The position numbers and the translations under genes are program-made. The notes beneath the pieces are model-generated. The model ran no database searches and had not been told where the DNA came from. It saw only the letters and a list, made by a program, of their open reading frames with translations. Shown one piece after another: positions 25,734 through 34,506 of a stretch of 39,115 bases of DNA (its first letter is position 1; every line of letters begins with the position of its first letter). Source of the DNA: Bradyrhizobium sp. Its GTDB lineage: Bacteria; Pseudomonadota; Alphaproteobacteria; Rhizobiales; Xanthobacteraceae. The stretch lies in NCBI RefSeq assembly GCF_030693485.1, contig NZ_JAUYAN010000042.1:1-39115 (forward strand), in the 5' to 3' direction.

Positions 25734-26288
25734 TCAGGTCGCGGCCGGCTTCTTCTTCGGCTTCGCCGTTCGCGGCGGCACCACCGGTTCGGCGCCACGT
25801 TCGATCGAGCTCAAGCGTCCGGCGGTAAAGGTGTAAATTCCGGCGCGCTGCCCGCGCGAATAGGTCACCACTGCCACCCGGTCGCCGCGTGCATTGTTCG
25901 AGAGGTTGACGCTATCAGGGGCGCCGATGCCGCGCACGACGTCGCATTCGGTATGGAGAAGCGCCACCGTTCCCCGGGTCGAGGGCACCGGCGCTCCGGC
26001 CGCGCCGTCAGTCAGGGCATTGGCGTCCGAACCGGGAGGCGCCATTCCCGGGCAGCCGCCATCGGCGCTCACCAGGTCCTCCGCCGTCACCGGCTTTTCG
26101 GGGGTCAGGGGCGTCGTCTCGATCGAAACGCTCCGGATGAACACCCTGCCGGAACGGGAAAACCATTCCGCGTCCTTCGACAGCAGATCGGACTGAAACA
26201 TGTTGGACGCGCCCGAGCAGCCCGCCATCAGGGGGGCCAGCAGCAGCAGCGCCAGCAGGCGTTCGCGATGAAGGTTTGTGTCTCGCAC
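25734..26288 (-). CDS. Predicted lipoprotein with BamE/SmpA-like C-terminal region
   Basis: About 184 residues. LLALLLLAPLMAGC is a lipoprotein signal with a clear lipobox (L-M-A-G-C), so the mature protein should be lipid-anchored. The C-terminal part (VVRGIGAPDSVNLSNNARGDRVAVVTYSRGQRAGIYTFTAGRLSSIE, quoted across its length) resembles the small BamE/SmpA domain: a 'G-x-P' turn, a Tyr-containing strand and a final strand. This similarity is by eye and modest. The start is uncertain: GTG 26288 gives a compact signal peptide, while TTG 26306 adds six residues. It converges on the ABC-F gene with 32 bases between stops. The 105-base gap upstream (26307-26411) is AT-rich in places, but no firm promoter is seen. 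Confidence 0.65.
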   Translation of the reverse strand: MRDTNLHRERLLALLLLAPLMAGCSGASNMFQSDLLSKDAEWFSRSGRVFIRSVSIETTPLTPEKPVTAEDLVSADGGCPGMAPPGSDANALTDGAAGAPVPSTRGTVALLHTECDVVRGIGAPDSVNLSNNARGDRVAVVTYSRGQRAGIYTFTAGRLSSIERGAEPVVPPRTAKPKKKPAAT

Positions 26289-26411
26289 GATTAACCGAAT
26301 TCCCAACCCTGTCGCTTAAGCGGTTGTCCCACCATCACTTTGCGGCATGAGCGTGACTATGTCCAAGCTCGCGGGCCGAAACCGCAGATTATCATTAATT
26401 GCGTTATATCG

Positions 26412-26864
26412 CTAATTCCGCCGCTGCCACCGGCCGCGCTCGTCGGCCTGCCAGTAGGTGACCTCGAACCCCCGCGACTTGCAGTCGGTCCAGGCGCCCC
26501 GCGCCGCGCCGAGCGCGGTGTCGTCGTCGCCGTTAAAGACCAGCACCAGACGGTCGTAGCTCTCGCAGTCCGGGGGCAGCGCGGCATTGTCGATCAAAAA
26601 CCTCACATTGGCCCTGTTCGGGTTGCCCTCCTCCACCGCCAGCACGATCGGCTGATCCTGGGCATCGGTGGCCCGCCAGGTCGCGTGCGGCAGGAATGAA
26701 TCGTCGCGATAGGTCCACAGATGGACGTCGAGCGCGTCTGCACGCTCTTCCGATGTCGACTGCACCACTACCCGCCAGCCACGCTCCAGCGACTTCTCCA
26801 GCAACGGCGGCAGCACGTTCTCGAGCAACATGTCCTGCAGATGGTAGAACAGAACTTCCGTCAT
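26412..26864 (-). CDS. holC: DNA polymerase III chi subunit
   Basis: A 150-residue accessory subunit that links the clamp loader to single-stranded DNA-binding protein. It begins MTEVLFYHLQDMLLENVLPPLLEKSLERGWRVVVQ (quoted across its length), the typical HolC N terminus. Then come LDVHLWTYRDDSFLPHA, containing the conserved 'LW' SSB-contact region, and VLVFNGDDD. It lies ten bases downstream of pepA on the same strand, a pairing well known across proteobacteria, which supports the call. Confidence 0.92.
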   Translation of the reverse strand: MTEVLFYHLQDMLLENVLPPLLEKSLERGWRVVVQSTSEERADALDVHLWTYRDDSFLPHATWRATDAQDQPIVLAVEEGNPNRANVRFLIDNAALPPDCESYDRLVLVFNGDDDTALGAARGAWTDCKSRGFEVTYWQADERGRWQRRN

Positions 26865-26874
26865 CGGGTTTCAG

Positions 26875-28377
26875 CTATTTGCTGCCTTCGTAATACTCCG
26901 CCACCAGCCGCTCCAGCAGGCGCACGCCATAGCCCGAACCCCAGCTGTGATTGATCTCGGACTTCGGCGCGCCCATCGCGGTTCCCGCGATATCGAGATG
27001 CGCCCACGGCGTGTCGTCGACGAAGCGCTGCAGGAACTGCGCGGCGGTGATCGACCCGCCGTTGCGGACGCCGGCATTCTTCACATCGGCGAACTGCGAA
27101 TCGATCTGCTTGTCATATTCCGGGCCCAGCGGCATGCGCCACACCCGTTCCCCGGTCTCGAGCCCGACCTTGGTCAGCCGTTCGGCCAGTTCGTCGTTGT
27201 TGGAAAACATGCCGGCATATTCGGTGCCGAGCGCCACCATGATCGCGCCGGTCAGCGTTGCCAGATCGACCATGAATTTCGGCTTGAACTTCTTTGCCAC
27301 GTACCAGAGCACGTCGGCCAGCACCAGACGGCCTTCGGCGTCGGTGTTGATGATCTCGATGGTCTGGCCGGACATCGAGGTCACGATGTCGCCGGGGCGT
27401 TGCGCATTGCCGTCGGGCATGTTTTCGACAATGCCGATGGCGCCGACCACATTGGCTTTCGCCTTGCGCGCCGCCAGCGCATGCATCAAGCCGACCACGC
27501 AGGCCGCACCGCCCATATCGCCCTTCATGTCTTCCATACCGGCAGCGCCCTTGATGGAGATGCCGCCGGTATCGAAACAAACACCCTTGCCGACGAAGGC
27601 TACCGGCTGCTCGCCTTTCTTGCCGCCATTCCAGCGCATCACCACCATGCGGCCGGGCTGCGTCGAGCCCTGGGAGACGCCGAGCAGCGCGCCCATGCCG
27701 AGCCTGGTCATGGCCTTGACGTCGAGAATTTCGACATCGACGCCGAGCTTGCGCAACTGCGCGGCGCGCCGGGCGAATTCCACGGGATAGAGCACGTTCG
27801 GCGGCTCATTGACGAGTTCGCGCGCCATGATGACGCCATCGACAATGTGTGCGCGAGGCGCGAAGGCTTTTCGCGCGGCAGCGACATCGCCGACCGCGAG
27901 CGAAACCTCGGCGCGCAACGCGGCATCCTCGCCGTCCTTCTTCTTGGTCTTGTAGCGATCGAATTTATAGGCGCGCAACCGCACTCCCGATGCCACCGCG
28001 GCGGCCTGGTCGGGCTTCATCGCGCCATCAGGCAATTCCGCCATGATCGTCACCACCGCATTGCCGGCGAGCAGCTTGCCGGCCGCCGCGCCGCCGAGCT
28101 TGAGAAAATCATTGTCCTTGATCGCCGACGGCTTGCCGGCGCCCACCACGATCAGCCGGGAGGCCTTCAGACCCTCCGGCGCCAGAATATCGAGCGTCGA
28201 ACCGCTCTTGCCCTTGAACTGGTTGGTTTCCGCAGCGCGCTTGACCACATCGGCAGCCCTGCCCAGCCCCTTCCGGGTCGCCGCGCCGAATTTCAGCGTT
28301 TCGTCGCAAAACACCACCAGAACCCCGCGCGGGGCAGTGGAAAACGGAACGAAGCCGACCTTGACGGCGTCGGACAT
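26875..28377 (-). CDS. pepA: Leucyl aminopeptidase (M17)
   Basis: A 500-residue metallopeptidase that removes N-terminal residues, using two metal ions, and usually forms hexamers. The catalytic domain is clear: [31 protein letters not shown] (quoted across the motif) carries the metal-binding Lys and Asp. [14 protein letters not shown] holds the Asp and Glu ligands and the catalytic Arg. The N-terminal ~170 residues form the usual non-catalytic domain. ATG 28377 is favoured because GGAGG lies eight bases upstream; a TTG two codons earlier is too close to it. In E. coli the homologue also binds DNA, which cannot be judged here. It is cotranscribed with holC. Confidence 0.95.
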   Translation of the reverse strand: MSDAVKVGFVPFSTAPRGVLVVFCDETLKFGAATRKGLGRAADVVKRAAETNQFKGKSGSTLDILAPEGLKASRLIVVGAGKPSAIKDNDFLKLGGAAAGKLLAGNAVVTIMAELPDGAMKPDQAAAVASGVRLRAYKFDRYKTKKKDGEDAALRAEVSLAVGDVAAARKAFAPRAHIVDGVIMARELVNEPPNVLYPVEFARRAAQLRKLGVDVEILDVKAMTRLGMGALLGVSQGSTQPGRMVVMRWNGGKKGEQPVAFVGKGVCFDTGGISIKGAAGMEDMKGDMGGAACVVGLMHALAARKAKANVVGAIGIVENMPDGNAQRPGDIVTSMSGQTIEIINTDAEGRLVLADVLWYVAKKFKPKFMVDLATLTGAIMVALGTEYAGMFSNNDELAERLTKVGLETGERVWRMPLGPEYDKQIDSQFADVKNAGVRNGGSITAAQFLQRFVDDTPWAHLDIAGTAMGAPKSEINHSWGSGYGVRLLERLVAEYYEGSK

Positions 28378-28528
28378 GGGCAAATCCTCCAGTAATTCAG
28401 GGCTGTCGCGGGGTCGGCAACCGGCCGGGCTGTGTTTCGAGTGTTCTCATCGGCTGTGGCTGCACATCCGCGGGAAGCGTGGTCCTGATCACTATGGCCT
28501 GCCAGCCGCCGCGCTGCCAAGCGTGTCA

Positions 28529-28544
28529 GTGGCTCATAAGCCAC
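28529..28544. repeat. Palindrome 1 in the pepA-lptF intergenic region
   Basis: GTGGCT (28529-28534) and AGCCAC (28539-28544) are perfect arms around CATA, within the 351-base divergent gap 28378-28728. It could be an operator or a hairpin in the pepA leader. Confidence 0.5.
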
Positions 28545-28565
28545 ATAGCCCGAATTATTAACCAT

Positions 28566-28581
28566 ATGGCAAGGGTGCCAT
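28566..28581. repeat. Palindrome 2 in the pepA-lptF intergenic region
   Basis: ATGGCA (28566-28571) and TGCCAT (28576-28581) are perfect arms around AGGG. It ends 15 bases before a good -35 hexamer facing lptF, a suitable position for a regulator of that promoter. On the minus strand its left arm overlaps TTGCCA, a possible -35 for pepA. Confidence 0.5.
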
Positions 28582-28596
28582 GGCGCAGCCATTTTG

Positions 28597-28626
28597 TTGA
28601 CGGATCAAAGGGATGGTAGTGAGAAT
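28597..28626 (+). promoter_or_regulatory. Candidate promoter of the lpt-surA-pdxA-rsmA operon
   Basis: TTGACG (28597-28602, five of six consensus) and GAGAAT (28621-28626, four of six) are 18 bases apart and face lptF. This predicts a transcript start near 28633 and a leader of about 95 bases containing the hairpin at 28652-28685. Confidence 0.45.
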
Positions 28627-28651
28627 GTGGGCCGGCAGGACAATTGCGGCG

Positions 28652-28685
28652 CGACCAATGGGGATCCCGTAACAGGGATTGGTCG
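28652..28685 (+). repeat. Stem-loop in the lptF leader
   Basis: CGACCAAT (28652-28659) is exactly complementary to ATTGGTCG (28678-28685). Inside, CCC (28666-28668) pairs with GGG (28675-28677) around GTAACA, leaving a six-base bulge. It ends 43 bases before the lptF ATG. There is no T tract, so it is not a terminator; a leader structure or protein site is possible. Confidence 0.5.
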
Positions 28686-28728
28686 TGGGCCGCGGTTCCG
28701 GTTCGCCAGGTGGGATCGTGCGGTAGCG

Positions 28729-29898
28729 ATGGGGTCGATCGACAAGTATATTTTTCGAACGACGCTGGCGTCGTTTGCGTTGATTCTGGTGAGCCTGACA
28801 GGGGTGATCTGGATTACGCAGGCGTTGCGCGGCATCGACCTGATGACGAGCCAGGGCCAGACCATCGTCACCTTTCTCGGCATCACCAGCCTCGTCATCC
28901 CGGCGCTGGTGCTGATCATTGCGCCGATCGCGCTGATGATCGCGATCTCGCATACCCTCAACAAGCTCGCGACCGACTCCGAGATCATTGTGATGAATGC
29001 GGCGGGCCTCTCGCCGTTCCGGCTGTTTGTTCCGTTCTTCTACGCCACCTGCGTGGTGTCGGTCATGGTTGCCTTCATTGCGGCTTACCTGGCGCCCGAC
29101 GGCATGCGTCGCATCAAGCAGTGGGACGCCGAGATCACCGCCGACGTGCTTACCAACATTCTGCAGCCCGGCCGCTTTGCCTCGCTGGACCAGAATCTCA
29201 CCATCCGCATTCGCGAGCGTCAGCCGGGTGGCGTGCTCGCCGGCATTTTTGTCGATGATCGCCGCGACCCCAAGGAACGCGTCACCATCATCGCCGACCA
29301 CGGCACCATCCTGCGCAACGAGAGCGGTTCATATCTGGTGCTGGAGGACGGAAATCTGCAGCGTTTCGAAGCCGGCAAGCGCGACCCGGCGCTGGTGGCG
29401 TTCGGCCGTTACGCATTCGACATGTCGAAATTCTCCAACAGCGGGCGCGACGTCGCGCTGGGAATCCGCGAACGCTACATCTGGGAATTGCTGTCGCCGT
29501 CACCTGAGGATCCGGTTTACAGGCAACTGCCTGGCCAGTTCCGCGCCGAATTGCATGACCGCTTCATGGCGCCGATCTATCCCTTCGCCTTCGCAGCGTT
29601 GACGTTCGCGTTCCTGGGAACGCCGCGCACCACGCGGCAGAGCCGCAGTTTTGCGATCGGCGGTTCTATTTTTGCCGTGTTCGGACTGCGCATGGCGGGA
29701 TTCGCCTGCTCGGTCATGACGGTGAGGTCACCCGTCGCAGCCGCCGTTCAGTACATGATGCTGTTCCTCGCGATCGGCGGCGGGATGGCGATGATTTTGT
29801 CGGGCACCGTGGTGGAACCGCCGGCCGCCCTGATGGAAGCCATCAACAGGTCGAACGAACGTATTCTGCGGCTGTTCGGACGACCGGCCGCAGCATGA
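28729..29898 (+). CDS. lptF: LPS export ABC transporter permease LptF
   Basis: A 389-residue inner-membrane protein, one of two permease subunits of the LptB2FG transporter that extracts lipopolysaccharide from the inner membrane. It begins MGSIDKYIFRTTLASFALILVSLTGVIWITQALR (quoted across helix 1), the standard LptF N terminus. Three N-terminal helices are followed by a periplasmic beta-jellyroll region (about residues 105-270) and three C-terminal helices, ending in the linker at the lptG overlap. ATG 28729 is chosen because an upstream frame to 28594 adds 45 unrelated residues. Its stop overlaps the lptG start (ATGA), implying coupled translation in equal amounts. Confidence 0.93.
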   Translation: MGSIDKYIFRTTLASFALILVSLTGVIWITQALRGIDLMTSQGQTIVTFLGITSLVIPALVLIIAPIALMIAISHTLNKLATDSEIIVMNAAGLSPFRLFVPFFYATCVVSVMVAFIAAYLAPDGMRRIKQWDAEITADVLTNILQPGRFASLDQNLTIRIRERQPGGVLAGIFVDDRRDPKERVTIIADHGTILRNESGSYLVLEDGNLQRFEAGKRDPALVAFGRYAFDMSKFSNSGRDVALGIRERYIWELLSPSPEDPVYRQLPGQFRAELHDRFMAPIYPFAFAALTFAFLGTPRTTRQSRSFAIGGSIFAVFGLRMAGFACSVMTVRSPVAAAVQYMMLFLAIGGGMAMILSGTVVEPPAALMEAINRSNERILRLFGRPAAA

Positions 29899-30992
29899 GC
29901 ATGATGACCAACACACTCGGGCGATATTTTGCCGGCCGCTTCGTGGTCTCGGCGGTCGGCGCGTTCGCGAGCATCTTCCTGCTGCTGGTGCTGGTCGATT
30001 ACATCGAAATGGTCCGGAAGACATCGGGGCTGGCTTCGGCGTCCGCCATCACAGTGGCGAAAACGTCCCTCTATCGGGTGCCGCAACTGCTCGAAAAAAT
30101 GATGCCGTTCTGCGTCCTGATTGGCGCGATGACCTGCTATCTGGCGCTGTCGCGGCGGCTGGAACTCGTGGTGGCGCGCGCCGCCGGCGTTTCCGCCTGG
30201 CAGTTCATTGCGCCGGCGCTGGCAAGCTCGATCGTGCTCGGGTTCCTGGCAACCGTGGCCTACAATCCGATGTCGGCCAATCTGCGCGAACTATCCAAGC
30301 GCATGGAGGCGGAACTGTTCGGCTCCGCGTCCGGCGGCGGGATCCAGGACGCATCCGGCTTCTGGCTCAATCAGGTCGGCAGCGACGGGCAGTGGATCAT
30401 CAACGCCGCCCGCAGCGAGCAGCAGGGCGTCCTGCTCACCGGGCTCACGGTGTTCAAGTTCGACATCGACTTCCAGTTCAAGGAACGTATCGAGGCGCGC
30501 GAGGCGCGGCTGGAGGAAGGCCGCTGGGCGTTCAAATCGGCGCGCCGATTCTCCCTCAATTCCCCCCCGGTTGATCAGGACAGTTTCTTCATCCCGACCA
30601 GCCTGACGCCTGCTCAGGTCCGTAACAGTTTTTCCACCCCCGAAACTGTGTCTTTCTGGCAACTACCGAGCTATATCCGGTCTTCGGAAAGCTCGGGATT
30701 CGCGACCGCCGGGTACCGGTTGCAGTACCATAAGCTCATTGCACAGCCGTTTTTGCTGGCTGCCATGGTGATGTTGGCAGCCTCCGTGAGCCTGCGCTTC
30801 TTCCGTTTCGGCGGCGTGCAAAAGATGGTTTTGAGTGGCGTGGGAGCAGGCTTTCTGCTCTACGTTCTGTCGAAAGTAACTGAGGATTTGAGCAAGGCTG
30901 AGTTGATGCATCCGATCGCTGCGGCGTGGCTGCCTGTGTCTGTGGGCGGCCTCACCGGCTTTTTGGCCTTGCTGCACCAGGAGGACGGGTAG
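29895..30992 (+). CDS. lptG: LPS export ABC transporter permease LptG
   Basis: A 365-residue partner of LptF with the same architecture. N-terminal helices begin LGRYFAGRFVVSAVGAFASIFLLLVLVDYIEMVRK (quoted across helix 1). A periplasmic jellyroll lies in the middle (ASGFWLNQVGSDGQWIINAARSEQ and after), and C-terminal helices include FLLAAMVMLAASVSLRFFRFGGVQKMVLSG. It starts within the lptF stop (ATGA overlap) and its TAG shares a base with the GTG of lptD. The lptF-lptG-lptD order therefore encodes inner- and outer-membrane parts of the LPS bridge in one transcript. Confidence 0.93.
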   Translation: MSMMTNTLGRYFAGRFVVSAVGAFASIFLLLVLVDYIEMVRKTSGLASASAITVAKTSLYRVPQLLEKMMPFCVLIGAMTCYLALSRRLELVVARAAGVSAWQFIAPALASSIVLGFLATVAYNPMSANLRELSKRMEAELFGSASGGGIQDASGFWLNQVGSDGQWIINAARSEQQGVLLTGLTVFKFDIDFQFKERIEAREARLEEGRWAFKSARRFSLNSPPVDQDSFFIPTSLTPAQVRNSFSTPETVSFWQLPSYIRSSESSGFATAGYRLQYHKLIAQPFLLAAMVMLAASVSLRFFRFGGVQKMVLSGVGAGFLLYVLSKVTEDLSKAELMHPIAAAWLPVSVGGLTGFLALLHQEDG

Positions 30993-33487
30993 TGGCCGTT
31001 GTCGCCGCCCGCCAGAGAAGGTCGTCCGTGTTCCAGCGGCGCACGTTCGTGCGCCGCTACTGGAGCCACTTGGCCGCAGCCGGCGGCCCGGTTCTGGCGC
31101 TGGCCGCCGGGCTGATTCTGGCCACTGCGCTCGAGATCGCGACCACGGCGCCGGCGTCCGCGCAGTCTTTCACCTATAATCCGCGCCCGCCCAAGCCCGC
31201 CCCGCCCCGCCCCGCCAATGACGGGCAGATGCTCGTCCAGGCGGTCGAGGTCAATTACGACTACAATAATCAGCGGGTGTCGGCGGTCGGCAACGTGCAG
31301 ATGTTCTTCAACGGCACCGGCGTCGAGGCCGACAGGGTCATCTACGATCAGAAGACCAAGCGGCTCCACGCCGAGGGCAACATCCGCATGACCGATGCGG
31401 AGGGCAAGATCACCTACGCCAACGTCATGGATCTGAGCGACGACTACCGCGACGGCTTCGTCGATTCGCTGCGGGTCGACACCGCCGACGCCACGCGAAT
31501 GGCGGCAACGCGGATGGACCGCTCCAGCGGAAACTACACCGTTTTCGAGAACGGCGTTTATACCGCCTGCGCACCCTGCAAGGACGATCCGAAGAAGCCG
31601 CCGCTGTGGCAGGTCAAGGGCGCGCGCATCATTCACGACCAGACCGAGAAGATGCTGTACTTCGAAAACGCGCAACTGGAATTCTTCGGCGTTCCGATGG
31701 CGTATCTGCCGTATTTTTCGACGCCCGATCCGACCGTGAAGCGCAAGACCGGATTCCTGATGCCGGGCTTCAGCACGGTGACGGGGTATGGGTTCGGCGT
31801 CGAGACGCCGTTCTATTGGGCCATCGCGCCCGACTACGACGCGACCTTCAACCCGCGTTTCACCACCCGGCAGGGCGTGCTGTTCCAGGGCGAATTCCGC
31901 CAGCGCCTGATCAACGGATCGTATCAGATCCGCGGTTACGGCATCAACCAGCTCGACCCCGGCGCTTACGCCGGTCAGCCCGGCGACCGCAATTTCCGCG
32001 GCGGCATCGATACCAAGGGCCAGTTCGCGATCAACGATAAATGGGTGTGGGGCTGGGACGGCGTCCTTTTGTCCGACTACTACTTCATGTCCGACTACCG
32101 GCTGGCGCAGTACCGCGATCCCCTGGGCTCGTTCCTGAGCCTGCCGACCGAAGCCATTTCGCAGCTTTACCTCACTGGCGTCGGCAACCGCAGCTTCTTC
32201 GATCTGCGCACGATCTACTACCTCAGCTTCTCCGGTAACCAGGACAAGGTTCCCGTCATTCACCCGGTGCTCGACTATTCGAACGTGGTCAACAGCCCGA
32301 TCTTCGGCGGCGAGTTCAGCTACAAGACAAACCTGACCAGCCTGTCGCGCAGCACCGCAGCGTTCGATCCGATTACGACGGTGGCCAACACCGCGGGCCT
32401 GTGTCTGAACACGTCGGCCGATCCGCTGGCCCGGATGCCCAACGCCTGCCTGCTCCGCGGCGTGCCCGGCACCTACACGCGGGCTACCGTCGAGGCGCAA
32501 TGGCGGAAGTCGTTCACCGATCCCATCGGCCAGATCTGGACGCCGTTCGCCATCGTCCGCGCCGACGCGATCGACGCCTCGATTTCGAACCAGCCGGGCG
32601 TTTCGAATTTCCTTCCGGTCGGCGACACCCAGGCGCTGCGCGTGATGCCGACCGTCGGCCTCGAATACCGCTATCCCTTCATCAACGTTCAGCCCTGGGG
32701 CTCCACCACGATCGAGCCGATCGCGCAGATCATCCTGCGACCCAACGAAACCTATGCCGGCAGGCTGCCCAATGAAGACGCGCAGAGCATGGTGTTCGAC
32801 GCCAGCAACCTTTTCTCCGTCGACAAGTTCTCCGGCTATGACCGCGTCGAGGGCGGCGGCCGCGCCAATGTCGGCGTCCAGGCGACCACGCAATTCGACC
32901 GCGGCGGCTCGGTCAATGTGCTGTTCGGGCAATCCTACCAGCTGTTCGGCCTGAACTCGTATGCAGTCGCGGACATCACCAATACCGGCCTTGCTTCCGG
33001 CCTGCAGAATACGCGATCCGACTATGTCGCCCGCGTCAATTATTCGCCCAACCGAACCTACACGGTCAGCGCGCGCGCGCGCATCGACGAATCCACGCTC
33101 GACGTCAATCGTTTCGAGGCTGAAGGCCGCGCCAGTTTCGACCGCTGGTCGGTCAGCCTGTTGTACGGCAATTATGCTGCGCAGCCGGCGCTTGGTTACC
33201 TGACGCGTCGCGAAGGGTTGCTCGGCAGCGGATCGATCAAGGTCGCCGCGAACTGGGTGGTGACGGGAGCCGCCCGGTGGGATCTTGAAGCCAACAAGCT
33301 CAATCAATACGTCGTCGGAGCAGGCTATGTGGACGACTGCTTCGTGCTGGCTGCCAATTATGTGACCTCGTACCAATATTCGGCGGGCACCACGCCGCCG
33401 ACGCTCAGTCACGCGTTCATGTTCCAGATCGGCCTGCGGACACTAGCCACCACGTCCTCAACGGGCAGCGGCGCCGGCATACAATAG
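30992..33487 (+). CDS. lptD: LPS-assembly protein LptD (OstA)
   Basis: An 831-residue outer-membrane beta-barrel that, with lipoprotein LptE, inserts lipopolysaccharide into the outer leaflet. After a basic N terminus and signal peptide (GGPVLALAAGLILATALEIATTAPASA, cleaved near residue 58), the mature protein starts with a Pro-rich segment. It continues with the OstA/jellyroll domain (VSAVGNVQMFFNGTGVEADRVIYD, LHAEGNIRMTDAEGKITYA) and then the barrel (from about residue 250), ending near the aromatic-rich HAFMFQIGLRTL. GTG 30992 follows AGGAGG by seven bases and overlaps the lptG stop, so I prefer it to a frame opening at 30926. An 850-codon frame on the opposite strand is a shadow. Confidence 0.94.
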   Translation: MAVVAARQRRSSVFQRRTFVRRYWSHLAAAGGPVLALAAGLILATALEIATTAPASAQSFTYNPRPPKPAPPRPANDGQMLVQAVEVNYDYNNQRVSAVGNVQMFFNGTGVEADRVIYDQKTKRLHAEGNIRMTDAEGKITYANVMDLSDDYRDGFVDSLRVDTADATRMAATRMDRSSGNYTVFENGVYTACAPCKDDPKKPPLWQVKGARIIHDQTEKMLYFENAQLEFFGVPMAYLPYFSTPDPTVKRKTGFLMPGFSTVTGYGFGVETPFYWAIAPDYDATFNPRFTTRQGVLFQGEFRQRLINGSYQIRGYGINQLDPGAYAGQPGDRNFRGGIDTKGQFAINDKWVWGWDGVLLSDYYFMSDYRLAQYRDPLGSFLSLPTEAISQLYLTGVGNRSFFDLRTIYYLSFSGNQDKVPVIHPVLDYSNVVNSPIFGGEFSYKTNLTSLSRSTAAFDPITTVANTAGLCLNTSADPLARMPNACLLRGVPGTYTRATVEAQWRKSFTDPIGQIWTPFAIVRADAIDASISNQPGVSNFLPVGDTQALRVMPTVGLEYRYPFINVQPWGSTTIEPIAQIILRPNETYAGRLPNEDAQSMVFDASNLFSVDKFSGYDRVEGGGRANVGVQATTQFDRGGSVNVLFGQSYQLFGLNSYAVADITNTGLASGLQNTRSDYVARVNYSPNRTYTVSARARIDESTLDVNRFEAEGRASFDRWSVSLLYGNYAAQPALGYLTRREGLLGSGSIKVAANWVVTGAARWDLEANKLNQYVVGAGYVDDCFVLAANYVTSYQYSAGTTPPTLSHAFMFQIGLRTLATTSSTGSGAGIQ

Positions 33488-33558
33488 AGCCGGATTCGAT
33501 GTTGCCGGGCCATTGCCGCCGTCGCGGATCCAGTTCGAACCGGGTTGATACAGCGAAG

Positions 33559-34503
33559 ATGATCATGACGAGCCCCAAGCCCTTTCATCGCCTTCGATCG
33601 CTCGTGCTGGGTTGCGCCGCGGCGCTGGTCTTGATGGCCGGCGGTTCGCCGCTGCAGGCACAGACCGTGGCCGTCATGGTCAACGGCGAACCGATCACCA
33701 ATTACGACATCGAACAGCGCGCCAAGCTGAATTTCCTGACCACGCGCAAGCCGCAGCCCCGCCAGGAAACCATCAACGAACTGATCGATGAAAAGGTGAA
33801 GGTCAAGGAAGGCAAGAAGTTCGGCGTCGAGCCGACTTCGACGGATGTCGATCAATCCTACGCTCAGATGGGTACGCGGATGCGCATGTCCGCCGACCAG
33901 CTCAGCAAGACGCTCGAAGGCCAGGGCATTCGCCCTGACACGCTGAAGGCGCGTTTGAAGGCCGAGATCGTCTGGACCAGCCTGGTCCGCGGCCGTTTCA
34001 AGGGAAGCCTCCAGGTCGGCGAGAAGGACGTTGCCGCCGCCGCTCAGGCCGCCGGCAACGAGAAACTCGAGACCGAAGCCTTTGAATACCAGCTGCAGCC
34101 CGTTGTGCTGGTTGTTCCGAAAGGGTCGGCCCCCTCCCTGTTCGAGGCACGGCGCAAGGAGGCCGAAGCGCTGCGCACCCGGGTGCAGACCTGCGAAGAG
34201 GCCAACGCGCTGTTCAAGTCCATGCAGAATGCCACGATACGCACCATCGTGACCAAGACGTCGGCCGACCTGCCACAGGTGCTTCGCGAATTGCTCGACA
34301 AGACCCCGATCGGCCATTTGACCGCGCCCGAGCAAACCAGGCAGGGCATCGAAATGGTGGCACTGTGCGGACGCAAGCCCACCACCATCGACACGCCGAA
34401 AAAGCGGGAAATCCGCGACAAGATGTTTGTCGAGAAGTACGAGGCGAAGTCGAAATCCTACCTGCAGGAAGTCCGCAGAGCCGCGATGATCGAATATCGT
34501 TGA
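33559..34503 (+). CDS. surA: Periplasmic chaperone SurA-like peptidyl-prolyl isomerase
   Basis: A 314-residue exported protein. The signal peptide (RLRSLVLGCAAALVLMAGGSPLQAQ) is cleaved near residue 35. The SurA N domain follows (TVAVMVNGEPITNYDIEQRAKLNF, then INELIDEKVKVKEGKKFGV). The C-terminal half contains a weak parvulin-like region (AEALRTRVQTCEEANALF...GQIRQGIEMVALC-type pattern) that lacks several typical residues, so isomerase activity is doubtful. Chaperone function for outer-membrane barrels such as LptD fits the position right after lptD. The start could be ATG 33559 or 33565; an ATG at 33499 gives an atypical N terminus. The stop is three bases before pdxA. Confidence 0.85.
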   Translation: MIMTSPKPFHRLRSLVLGCAAALVLMAGGSPLQAQTVAVMVNGEPITNYDIEQRAKLNFLTTRKPQPRQETINELIDEKVKVKEGKKFGVEPTSTDVDQSYAQMGTRMRMSADQLSKTLEGQGIRPDTLKARLKAEIVWTSLVRGRFKGSLQVGEKDVAAAAQAAGNEKLETEAFEYQLQPVVLVVPKGSAPSLFEARRKEAEALRTRVQTCEEANALFKSMQNATIRTIVTKTSADLPQVLRELLDKTPIGHLTAPEQTRQGIEMVALCGRKPTTIDTPKKREIRDKMFVEKYEAKSKSYLQEVRRAAMIEYR

Positions 34504-34506
34504 TGC

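Noticed and set aside
30860..33412. 850-codon minus-strand frame across lptD
   Set aside because: Shadow of a GC-rich gene; lptD on the plus strand has signal peptide, domain motifs and a strong ribosome site.
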